Shown: piece by piece, positions 43,595 to 50,053 of the stretch | Numbering within the stretch: the first letter of the stretch is position 1 | Layout: each line of letters begins with the position of its first letter | Assembly (NCBI RefSeq): GCF_002159535.1 | Contig: NZ_NFIU01000008.1 | Span: forward strand, 1 to 64,000 | DNA length: 64,000 nt | Source of the DNA: Olsenella sp. An290 | GTDB taxonomy: Bacteria; Actinomycetota; Coriobacteriia; Coriobacteriales; Atopobiaceae | Reading direction: 5' to 3' | Program-made: the position numbers and the translations under genes | Notes under the pieces: model-generated | What the model saw: the letters and a program-made list of their open reading frames with translations, nothing else | What the model was told of the DNA's origin: nothing | The model's database searches: none

Positions 43595-43923
43595 CTGACA
43601 TGGTCGGACAGAACAGGCTCGAGGAGCGTGTCAAAGACATTGAGGGATATCTATGCGACCACGACTGGGGAAGCACATACGAGATAACGTTCCCCGAGGG
43701 AGACGTCTATCGGTGCGTGTGGGAGAACAGTGAGTACGTCGACAACGATGAGGAGCTGGATTCCCCCGAGTACGAGGAATGGTACGAGCTCGACTTCAGG
43801 GTGCTCGAGGTGGTCAAGGAGGGTCCCAACAAAGACCCTCGTTACGACTACGTCATGGTCTCGCGCAAGCGAATGCCCTCGCTGGTGACGTGCGGGGGCG
43901 AGGTTGTTTTTCGGGCGGAGTGA
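43591..43923 (+). CDS. Probable immunity protein for the Ntox50 toxin
   Basis: A 110-aa, strongly acidic, tyrosine-rich protein (YVDNDEELDSPEYEEWYELD) that overlaps the toxin stop as ATGA. Size, charge and position fit a cognate immunity protein. I recognise no immunity family by name. A second in-frame ATG three codons later is also possible. Confidence 0.65.
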   Translation: MTDMVGQNRLEERVKDIEGYLCDHDWGSTYEITFPEGDVYRCVWENSEYVDNDEELDSPEYEEWYELDFRVLEVVKEGPNKDPRYDYVMVSRKRMPSLVTCGGEVVFRAE

Positions 43924-43971
43924 GGGACGCACTCCATCGACTGAGGTGCTTGTGCCGCGTGCTCAGTGCAC

Positions 43972-44132
43972 GGCTTTTCAACGCTTTCCGAGCGCCGGAG
44001 GGCCCCGACTATAGCCCGCAGGCGTGCGAGAAGGGTTGAAAAGCCCCAAGCCCGTTGCTTGCTGATATCCTCAGTGGCGTATTTCTGCGCTCATCATTGC
44101 AGGGCTCCGCGACCTTGTTTGATCGCGGAGCC
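43972..44132. repeat. Two inverted repeats between convergent cargo genes
   Basis: GGCTTTTCAAC (43972-43982) pairs with 44035-44045 across 52 bases, and GGCTCCGCGA (44103-44112) pairs with 44123-44132 across 10 bases. They fill the gap between the immunity gene and the minus-strand gene at 44154. Neither has a T-run, so they may be bidirectional folding elements rather than classic terminators. Confidence 0.6.
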
Positions 44133-44153
44133 CGCTCTGATATCCCTCCCGGA

Positions 44154-44459
44154 TTAGATCGTGGGGAACTCTCTGTGTACCGGGCCATCCATGAGCATCC
44201 AGTACCACCAGCTGCGGTCCTTGTAACCGCTGCTTCCCAGCATGTCGAGCAGTTCGGTCTGCTCAGCTTCTCCGAGCGTTGCGAAGTGCTCCCGCATGCT
44301 GTCTTCCAGGGCAACCTTGCTCCTGATCATGTCATCGAGAATTTCCCTCAGCTCCTCTATCGTGAAGCTTTCCGGTGAGATCTCAACGAGCTCTGCGCGA
44401 AAATGGGAGTAGTCCTCGAGAGCGCACATGGCGTCGATGTCTGCTGCGCTGTGATTCAT
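44154..44459 (-). CDS. Small element protein of unknown function beside attR
   Basis: A 101-aa helical, acidic protein (MNHSAADIDAMCALEDYSHF, ESFTIEELREILDDMIRS, GEAEQTELLDMLGSSG). The ATG at 44459 has AAGGAG seven bases upstream, so it can be translated on its own from the element. By chance it is in the same frame as the serine recombinase that reads in across attR, so automated calls will merge the two into one 667-aa product. Confidence 0.65.
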   Translation of the reverse strand: MNHSAADIDAMCALEDYSHFRAELVEISPESFTIEELREILDDMIRSKVALEDSMREHFATLGEAEQTELLDMLGSSGYKDRSWWYWMLMDGPVHREFPTI

Positions 44460-46157
44460 GGCAATCTCCTTCAATCTGAACTTGCCTGTGGCTTGGTCGT
44501 AGATGGGACACAACCGGGACACAACAGCGACCGGAACTCCGTTTTCGTCAGGTTCCGTCAGTCGCTGTTCATCGCTGCAAAAGACCTGCTCAGACACTCT
44601 TTTGTATAGGTCTGTTGTCCTCAGTCGACGCTGTGGGATAACCCTCTCAAGGCGGAGATCACCAGTTCGAATCTGGTACGGGCTACCAAACTTAACTTCG
44701 GCGAACTGCCCCTGAGCTGGGCATTCGCCGATTTTTTGTGCCGCGGAGACGCCTTCTACGAGCATGTCGTCGCTCGCGCGCCACGGAATCTCCACACGAA
44801 GGACGCCCTTCTCGTCGATGGTCGCGCGCGAGGCGGCGTGGCGCAGGAGCTCGCCCGGGTCGCGGCGGCAGAGCCTCGTGCGGACCCACTCCGCCATCTC
44901 GTCGACCGTGGGGACGGCCGCGCGGGAGGCCTCCACCTCGCGCTCGAGCGCCGCCCGCTCGTCGGCGAGCTCCGCCAGGCGACGGTCGGTCCCCGGGGGC
45001 ACCACGCCGGCCTCCACGGCCCGCAGGATGTTGCGCTCGGCGCGGGAAATCTCCGAGAGCCTGCCCGTCGCCCGTCGGACGGCGGGGGAGTCCGCGTCGC
45101 TCTCCATGGCGAGCACGGCGGCGCGCGCTATCCGCTCGGAGAGGCCCCGGCCGGAGAAGGCGCGGGCGAGCGCCGCCACGGCCGCCCGCTCCACCTCGTC
45201 CCTGGGGTAGCGCCTCTCGTGGCCGTCGCCGGTCGGCACGGAGTAGTAGAGGTATCGCCTGCCCGAGCAGCCCGTCCCGCTCGTGCCCCGGTAGGGAGTC
45301 CCGGTCGCGGCATCGAGGAGCCTCCCGCTGAGGGCGAAGGCGTTCTGGCGCGGGTGGCGGTCCATCATCGCCTGGACGGAGAAGAAGAGCCCGTCGCTCA
45401 CGATCCGCGGCATCCCGCCCTCCTCGCGGACGCCGTTGAAGGAGTAGACGCCGCGGTACTTCTCGCTGGTGAGCATGCCGCGCAGCGACCCGTACGCCCA
45501 GGGGTTGCCGCGGGTGTTGCGCGAGCCGGAGGCGTTGAGCCACTCCACGACGGACCTCCTGCCCTCTCCGGCGGCCACCCGCTCGAAGGCCCCGCGCACG
45601 AAGGGGGCCTCGTCCTCGTCAACCTCGTAGCGGCCGTCGGCGCCCGTGCGGTAGCCGTAGACGCGCACGCCGTTCGCGAGGCAGTTCCTGGCGTTGCCCA
45701 TCATGCCGCGCAGCGTGTTCTGAGCGAGGTTCTTGGAGTAGTACTCGTTGTACCCGTCGATGACGGCCTCGAGGATGACGCCCTCGGGCCCCTCGGGGAT
45801 CGACTCCATGGCGGAGCGGAGCTCGACGCCGCACTCGGCCAGGCGCTTGCGGTAGACGGCCGCGTCGAAGCGGTCGCGCGCGAAGCGGTCGAGCTTGTAG
45901 ACGAGCACCGTGCCGAAGTTGCCGGTTCTGGCGTCCGCGACCATGCGCAGGAACTCCGGGCGATCGTCGCTCGTGCCCGAGATGGCGCGGTCGGCGTAGG
46001 TGGCGACCACGGTCAGGCCGTGGCCCGCAGCCCAGTCGGAGCACACGCGCACCTGGTCCTCGATGGACTCGTCTCGCTGCCTGTCGCTCGAGAAGCGCGC
46101 GTAGATCACGCACGAGGTGCGGTCGGGCTCTGGCGTGTTCCTCTTCCTGCGTGGCAT
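44154..46157 (-). CDS. Large serine recombinase with C-terminus replaced at attR
   Basis: Resolvase/invertase-type integrase. The catalytic domain is IYARFSSDRQRDESIEDQ (Ser23), then YADRAISGTSDDRPEF and VLVYKLDRFARDRFDAA. The recombinase domain has GVRVYGYRTGADGRYEV and RGMLTSEKYRGVYSF, followed by a zinc-ribbon region with few cysteines and a coiled coil. ATG 46157 has GGCAGG upstream. About 489 residues are chromosomal. The frame then runs antisense through the tRNA-Glu fragment (SPYQIRTGDLRLER) and 160 element-derived codons. With an intact tRNA it would end ...LERAAS after about 508 residues. The tail is unlikely to be functional. Confidence 0.88.
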   Translation of the reverse strand: MPRRKRNTPEPDRTSCVIYARFSSDRQRDESIEDQVRVCSDWAAGHGLTVVATYADRAISGTSDDRPEFLRMVADARTGNFGTVLVYKLDRFARDRFDAAVYRKRLAECGVELRSAMESIPEGPEGVILEAVIDGYNEYYSKNLAQNTLRGMMGNARNCLANGVRVYGYRTGADGRYEVDEDEAPFVRGAFERVAAGEGRRSVVEWLNASGSRNTRGNPWAYGSLRGMLTSEKYRGVYSFNGVREEGGMPRIVSDGLFFSVQAMMDRHPRQNAFALSGRLLDAATGTPYRGTSGTGCSGRRYLYYSVPTGDGHERRYPRDEVERAAVAALARAFSGRGLSERIARAAVLAMESDADSPAVRRATGRLSEISRAERNILRAVEAGVVPPGTDRRLAELADERAALEREVEASRAAVPTVDEMAEWVRTRLCRRDPGELLRHAASRATIDEKGVLRVEIPWRASDDMLVEGVSAAQKIGECPAQGQFAEVKFGSPYQIRTGDLRLERVIPQRRLRTTDLYKRVSEQVFCSDEQRLTEPDENGVPVAVVSRLCPIYDQATGKFRLKEIAMNHSAADIDAMCALEDYSHFRAELVEISPESFTIEELREILDDMIRSKVALEDSMREHFATLGEAEQTELLDMLGSSGYKDRSWWYWMLMDGPVHREFPTI
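44505..44525 (+). repeat. Two GGGACACAAC repeats, candidate integrase arm sites (right)
   Basis: Copies at 44505-44514 and 44516-44525 match the four copies next to attL in sequence and strand. They lie 117 bases inside attR. Confidence 0.6.
44642..44689 (+). repeat. attR: 3' fragment of tRNA-Glu
   Basis: 48 bp identical to 13464-13511. Only the anticodon-loop-to-CCA part is present, so it is not a functional tRNA. The original tRNA terminator follows directly. Confidence 0.93.
44699..44737 (+). terminator. Original terminator of tRNA-Glu, displaced by the element
   Basis: The stem pairs GGCGAA and TGCCC with GGGCA and TTCGCC, with one unpaired C, around the loop CTGAGCT. T6 follows (44732-44737). 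It lies ten bases beyond the tRNA fragment. Confidence 0.8.
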
Positions 46158-46263
46158 AATGTACCTGCCTTTCAAGTGTTCCCTTGGCTGGCGCTTGCCC
46201 CGTGTCGTCTGGCAGGACGCGCGGGGCGCTTTTGTGCGTCACTCGCGACGGGCAAACAAGTTT

Positions 46264-46318
46264 GTCCGTCAAATAAAGGCATTATTGACGGTTAATTGTC
46301 GTTGTCCGTCACCGACGG
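46264..46318. repeat. Cluster of CCGTCA inverted and direct repeats upstream of the serine recombinase
   Basis: CCGTCAA (46266-46272) pairs with TTGACGG (46285-46291). GTCCGTCA recurs at 46304-46311, and CCGTC/GACGG forms a second small palindrome (46306-46318). It lies 107-160 bases before the recombinase start and overlaps the end of fic. It may be an operator or part of a recombination site. Confidence 0.5.
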
Positions 46319-47431
46319 CACACTATCCATCCTGAGCCCCTCGGAGATGCCCAGAAGCTCAGGAAAGGCGAGAATTGCGGGGGTGCGCCCTCTGTGCGGA
46401 GAGATCTCGACGATACGCCCGCTCTCCTTTAGCGAGCTGATGAACCTCCTCGACGCGGACTCGTTCATGCCCGCCCTCTTCGTGAAGACGTTCGACGGGA
46501 AGATTGCGCTCCTGAAGAGGCAGGCCACGGCCTCTGGGACCTCGGGCGACTTGCTCTTGATGGTGGACTCGAGCAGCACGTCCTTGTAGAGGCGATAGAT
46601 GCTCTGAGCCTTTTCGAGGTTCTCCTTCGCCTGGGTCTCGATTGCGGCGAGGAAGAACTCGCACCATTCCGTCCATGCATCGTCCCTCGACACGGCGAGG
46701 AGCCTGTCCTGGTACTCGTTGTTCCTGTGCTCGAAGAACTCGCTCAGATATAGGCACGGGTGTCTGATGATGCCGTCCGAGCAGAGCATGAGGGGGACGA
46801 TCATCCTGCCCACTCGTCCGTTGCCGTCGCAGAACGGGTGGATGGACTCGAACTCGGCATGGGCTATCGAGATCTTCACTAGCGAGGGTATGTCGTCTGA
46901 GTTCACGAAGCGCTCCCACGCCGCCATGGCGTCCTCCAGCTTGTCGGCGGCGATGGGCACGTAGCGCGCCTCGTCGATGTTGTCGGACGTTCCAATCCAG
47001 TTCTGGTCGTGCCGGTACATCCCTGGGGACTTCAGGCTTCCTCGCACGTTCTGAAGTAGGGTCTTGTGCGCGGCTTTGAGGACCCTCCCGCTGAGAGGCA
47101 CGTCCTTGACCATCTTCTCCGCAAGCAGGAGGGCACGCCTGTAGTTGACGACCTCAAGGACGTCATCGGACTTCGATGAGTCGAAGTTAGCGCCTCCGGC
47201 CTCGTAGACGAGTACGTCGCTCACTGTTGCGTGGGTCCCCTCGATTCTCGACGACGTGACCGCCTCTTGGACCAGCATGGGGGAGAGGAGGATGCTCTCG
47301 TCGGGGATGATGCCCAGAAAGCTGTCATAGCGCGCGAGCGCCATGGTGGCTCGCTCTATGGGTACGGCAAGCTTCTTCCAGTCGATGCTGCTGGGCGGGA
47401 ACTTTCCCGTGTGGTAGTGAACTGGCATCAT
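46292..47431 (-). CDS. Fic domain protein (adenylyltransferase family)
   Basis: A 379-aa Fic protein that would transfer AMP or a related group from a nucleotide to protein. The Fic motif is HPFCDGNGRVGR starting at His198. An N-terminal inhibitory helix is present as SSRIEG (Ser60 to Gly65, Glu64 the inhibitory Glu), making it a class II self-inhibited Fic. The C-terminal ~90 residues form a winged-helix-like domain (MNESASRRFISSLKESGRI). The start is one of two adjacent ATG codons. It is the third gene of a minus-strand unit with XRE and a membrane coiled-coil protein, 51 bases after the latter. Confidence 0.92.
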   Translation of the reverse strand: MMPVHYHTGKFPPSSIDWKKLAVPIERATMALARYDSFLGIIPDESILLSPMLVQEAVTSSRIEGTHATVSDVLVYEAGGANFDSSKSDDVLEVVNYRRALLLAEKMVKDVPLSGRVLKAAHKTLLQNVRGSLKSPGMYRHDQNWIGTSDNIDEARYVPIAADKLEDAMAAWERFVNSDDIPSLVKISIAHAEFESIHPFCDGNGRVGRMIVPLMLCSDGIIRHPCLYLSEFFEHRNNEYQDRLLAVSRDDAWTEWCEFFLAAIETQAKENLEKAQSIYRLYKDVLLESTIKSKSPEVPEAVACLFRSAIFPSNVFTKRAGMNESASRRFISSLKESGRIVEISPHRGRTPAILAFPELLGISEGLRMDSVPSVTDNDN

Positions 47432-47482
47432 CTGTCCCTTCTCAAAGTGGGCAAAGACGTCGAATTCGACGGGTTTGCCCCG

Positions 47483-48574
47483 TCACGCGCTCTCCTCATC
47501 CTCATCGGCTCCGTCCTCCAGCGCCGCCCGGACGTATGCCCTTCCCTCGCTGATGAGGGATTCGTCGGACTTTATCGCCCTCCTGGCGTTCTCGGTGAGG
47601 GTCCACCGCCGATTCCCGCTCGCAAGGGTCTCGTACCGGATCACCCCGTCGGACTCCATCTCGGACAGGTCGCGGTTCCCCTGGTCCACACGAGCCTCCC
47701 ACGGGTCGTCGTCCGGCGCGCGGTAGTCGAAGTGCCCCTCGTCGAACATGAGGCTGATGGCGCCGGCGGTTGCCGCTGGCGCCCTCCTGATCGCGGACGC
47801 GACGGCCTCCTCCGCGCTGCGGTCCCTGAGGCCTCTCCCCAGGGCGTCGGCGACGGTCGCCATCAGCCCGTCATCCTCGGACAGCGCGGACATCGCCTCC
47901 CTCGTCAGCGCCCACGTCGGGGTGAAGACACCGGGAACCCTCTGCCTCTTCGCGACCCCCACCGACTCGAGGTGGGCGAACTCGGCGGAGAATCCGGAGG
48001 TCCTGAACGGTCCCTTGGCGAGCCGGCCCGCGAGGGCGCGCTCCCCCTCGGGAAGCGAGGCCATCGTCCTCCTGACCGACTCGACGGGGGAGCGGAGCGA
48101 CTCTATCTCGGCGTCCTTGGCGGCAAGCTGACGCTTCAGCTCGCCCACGTCCTCCTGCGCCGGGCGACCTGCGAGCTCTGTCTCGAGGGACTCAATCTCG
48201 GCGTCCCTGGCGGCAAGCTGACGCTGCAGGGTCGAGAGCCCCCGGGCTTTCTTGATAAGCGCGTCGAGGTCGTCGACATGCTCAAACCCGGACATGTCGT
48301 CAAGCCCGGAGGATATCCTCTTCGCGACTGCGGCGTCATGGGCCTCTGATGCTTCCTTCATCCTGCGGTCGGACCAGAGCTTGGTGACTCCCCATCCGAA
48401 CAGGGAGCCGCTGACGAACATGACGACGAGAGGGGCGGGTCCGCGCATGGCGTCATACGTCGTCTGACCAACCATCTCCGGAGTCACGTTGAGCCACCCG
48501 AAAACGGTGACGGCGCCGACAACGAATCCGCCGATGGCCTTCATCGAATTCCACACTGTCTTTTCGACCCTCAT
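47483..48574 (-). CDS. Membrane-anchored coiled-coil protein of unknown function
   Basis: A 363-aa protein. Two hydrophobic segments near the N-terminus (about 12-30, IGGFVVGAVTVFGWLNV, and 45-65, APLVVMFVSGSLFGWGV) are followed by a coiled coil with two repeats (LQRQLAARDAEIESLETEL and LKRQLAAKDAEIESLRS). The globular C-terminal half contains FAHLESVGVAKRQRVPGVF and a winged-helix-like MESDGVIRYETLASGNRRWT. The ATG at 48574 shares its A with the XRE stop, so the two genes are translationally coupled. No family is recognised. It may sense something at the membrane for the XRE-Fic unit; that is inference. Confidence 0.75.
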   Translation of the reverse strand: MRVEKTVWNSMKAIGGFVVGAVTVFGWLNVTPEMVGQTTYDAMRGPAPLVVMFVSGSLFGWGVTKLWSDRRMKEASEAHDAAVAKRISSGLDDMSGFEHVDDLDALIKKARGLSTLQRQLAARDAEIESLETELAGRPAQEDVGELKRQLAAKDAEIESLRSPVESVRRTMASLPEGERALAGRLAKGPFRTSGFSAEFAHLESVGVAKRQRVPGVFTPTWALTREAMSALSEDDGLMATVADALGRGLRDRSAEEAVASAIRRAPAATAGAISLMFDEGHFDYRAPDDDPWEARVDQGNRDLSEMESDGVIRYETLASGNRRWTLTENARRAIKSDESLISEGRAYVRAALEDGADEDEESA

Positions 48575-48936
48575 CACGCGCTCACCTCCTGCGCCCCAGG
48601 TAGACCACGTTCGGCCACATCCCGGCTCATGCCCGCGAAGTCGCGGGCGGTGTCGAGGAGGCGGTCCTGGCGCTCGCGCGTGCAGGAGCGGTAGCAGCGG
48701 TGGAGCTCGGCCTCGCGCGGGTCGCGGAACTCGGAGGGGTCGCGCACCGGCATGCCCGCGATCTCGTCTATCGAGCAGTCGAGAAGGACGGCGCAGTTGT
48801 AGGCCTGCTCGAGAGACATCATCGCCTCGCCACGCTCCCAAGAACCATAGGTTCGTACTTTCACGTTAAGCCTCTCAGCGATCTCCGCTTGCTTAAGGCC
48901 TGCGCGCTTTCTCATCTCCTGGAGATGTATTTCCAT
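48574..48936 (-). CDS. XRE-family helix-turn-helix regulator
   Basis: A 120-aa protein. The N-terminal HTH is LQEMRKRAGLKQAEIAERLN plus VKVRTYGSWERGEAMMSLEQ. The C-terminal half is helical, with CYRSCTRERQDRLLDTARDF. The ATG at 48936 has AAGGAAGC five bases upstream; the longer frame is not supported. It is the first gene of the XRE/membrane/Fic operon and probably regulates it from the promoter at 48962-48990. Confidence 0.88.
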   Translation of the reverse strand: MEIHLQEMRKRAGLKQAEIAERLNVKVRTYGSWERGEAMMSLEQAYNCAVLLDCSIDEIAGMPVRDPSEFRDPREAELHRCYRSCTRERQDRLLDTARDFAGMSRDVAERGLPGAQEVSA

Positions 48937-48961
48937 CGATGCTTCCTTTCTTATGATGCAG

Positions 48962-48990
48962 ATATTACAACCAGAATGGAAGAGTTTCAA
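48962..48990 (-). promoter_or_regulatory. Promoter of the XRE/membrane/Fic operon
   Basis: On the minus strand TTGAAA (48985-48990) and TAATAT (48962-48967) are exactly 17 bases apart, 26 bases before the XRE start. Confidence 0.8.
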
Positions 48991-49002
48991 CGAGACTGTC
49001 AG

Positions 49003-49020
49003 TATAATATTAATATTATA
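49003..49020. promoter_or_regulatory. 18-bp perfect AT palindrome upstream of the XRE promoter
   Basis: TATAATATTAATATTATA reads the same on both strands and lies 13 bases upstream of the -35. It could be an operator, an UP-like element or part of a divergent promoter toward the pseudogene. Confidence 0.5.
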
Positions 49021-49077
49021 ATTAAGTAATTTTTGTTTGAGATAGTTAAAACGAAACGAAAGTTTTGGGTAACCAGC

Positions 49078-49337
49078 ATGCCATTCGACCGTGAGAAGTT
49101 CTCCACTGCCTGACGGCGCTGCTCACCGAGCGTGGGCTCGACCAGGCGAGGCTTACTGAGCGCGCGGGCGTCAGCTGTGACAGCATTGCGCGCTGCGAGA
49201 CGGGCTGCGCCGTCTCCAGCCCCGAGTCGGTGTGCCGGCTTGTCGAGGCACCCGACTGCGGGCACGACATGTCCACCGGGATCGTGAGCATCACGGGCGG
49301 TGAGGGAGGTGGAGACGTCGGAGCGCTAAGGGTGTGA
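49078..49337 (+). pseudogene. Frameshifted XRE-type regulator remnant
   Basis: The ATG at 49078 encodes MPFDREKFSTA and then runs into a TGA. Reading from CTG at 49110 in the next frame gives LTALLTERGLDQARLTERAG and VSCDSIARCETG, a typical XRE HTH, continuing to the TGA at 49335. One base is missing near 49108-49110. The product would have been ~86 aa. It faces away from the intact XRE operon. Confidence 0.65.
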
Positions 49338-49644
49338 AGGCCGCGCCAAGCGCGCCATGGAGGCTGGGCTTGTGGCCGAGCGGCCAATCTCTGCGGGCGA
49401 CGTGCTTATGCCTCTGCCCGAACGGACGGAAAACACAGCTCCTCCTTGTTGCCGGTGTGAGCGAGGGCCCCAGACTTTTCGTCCGTGTGCCTCGTTCTAC
49501 TTGCCTTGGCCACCGCTTACGCTCCGTTCAGGATTCTCGAGGGCCGCGGGTAGTCGGGTCCGCCCCTGGTGCCGCAGCCGACTGCTGTGGTTGCTTCCTC
49601 GATGTCCTCTCTGGCTGCTCGTGTCCGCTGAGGGAGGGTTAGGG
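49338..49644 (+). other. Stretch after the XRE remnant without a clear gene
   Basis: A 171-codon frame starting at 49357 (MEAGLVAERPISAGDVLMPL) covers it, but composition becomes Trp/Cys/Pro-rich and patternless after about 45 residues. It may continue the decayed regulator locus. I see no RBS-supported gene. Confidence 0.35.
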
Positions 49645-49872
49645 ATGAGCGCGGCAATCGTGGTGGCCCAGATTGTCATTCTCGTCATGGTAAACGTTCA
49701 GGGCCGGGACCTTCGGGTTCCGGCCCTTTTTGCGTTGACGTCCTGTGAGGTCCGGCACGTCTGCCGCTGTCAGGCGGGGCCGGCGCCGGCTGCGGCCGAG
49801 CGGCCGCCCGGACCGTTTCTGGGGGGTGCGGGTGGGAGGTTCTTCTCGCCGGGCGCTCCTCGAGGCGATTAG
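49645..49872 (+). CDS. Possible short hydrophobic peptide gene crossing a terminator
   Basis: The ATG at 49645 has GAGGGAGGG eight to ten bases upstream and begins MSAAIVVAQIVILVMVNVQG, a single membrane-spanning helix. The frame continues through the terminator at 49701-49731 and ends at 49872, so a full 75-aa product is doubtful. Only the first ~20 residues look protein-like. It could be a small membrane toxin or a fortuitous frame. Confidence 0.25.
   Translation: MSAAIVVAQIVILVMVNVQGRDLRVPALFALTSCEVRHVCRCQAGPAPAAAERPPGPFLGGAGGRFFSPGAPRGD
49701..49731 (+). terminator. Rho-independent terminator
   Basis: An 11-bp stem GGGCCGGGACC/GGTTCCGGCCC with one G-U pair and a TTCG loop is followed by T5. 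Confidence 0.85.
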
Positions 49873-49945
49873 CGCACAAAATCTGACTTTTCCCAAAAAG
49901 CGTCCTGCGGATATACGTTTTGAAAACAGATTATGCGCGTTAATC
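49867..49945. repeat. Palindromic intergenic repeat, copy 2 (79 bp)
   Basis: Two 19-bp arms (49867-49885, 49927-49945) with three mismatches flank a 41-base core. Read on the minus strand the core matches 30 of 41 bases of copy 1 at 8482-8522, and the spacer length is identical. The outer nine bases of the longer arms of copy 1 are absent. Confidence 0.85.
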
Positions 49946-49981
49946 CGGATGCGAGATCGTGGTGCAGCCCGGGTTGCCCCA

Positions 49982-50036
49982 GGACCCGAGAAGGACCCGA
50001 GAAGGACCCGAGAAGACCTCGAGAAGGGCCCGAGAA
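49982..50036 (+). repeat. Five tandem 11-bp repeats downstream of the serine ammonia-lyase gene
   Basis: Three exact GGACCCGAGAA units are followed by GACCTCGAGAA and GGGCCCGAGAA. They end 17 bases before the stop codon of the minus-strand gene, in its 3' untranslated region. Confidence 0.85.
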
Positions 50037-50053
50037 GGGCCCCGGTCTTGTCC

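Larger units (their letters stand above)
13464..44689. mobile_element. Integrated element: satellite-like compact prophage in tRNA-Glu
   Basis: About 31 kb bounded by the tRNA-Glu 3' repeat. The order is integrase, zinc-finger/HTH gene, XRE and excisionase-like genes, PrimPol-VapE, TerS, TerL, portal, defence island, scaffold, capsid, connectors, Dit, Tal, two tail-tip proteins, a minus-strand membrane pair, then a toxin cassette. GC is lower than in the flanks, most clearly in the zinc-finger gene and the defence genes. Tail tube, tape measure, holin and endolysin genes are not found. It could be a capsid-forming satellite, a compact phage or an ancestrally reduced prophage. Confidence 0.9.

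Noticed and set aside
44154-44690. The 178-residue C-terminal extension of the serine recombinase as a functional domain
   Set aside because: It is translated from an antisense tRNA fragment, intergenic DNA and a separate element gene that has its own RBS.
49357-49872. 171-aa plus-strand ORF
   Set aside because: It crosses a strong terminator and part of the dispersed palindrome, and its composition is patternless. Only the short hydrophobic start at 49645 was kept as a weak candidate.
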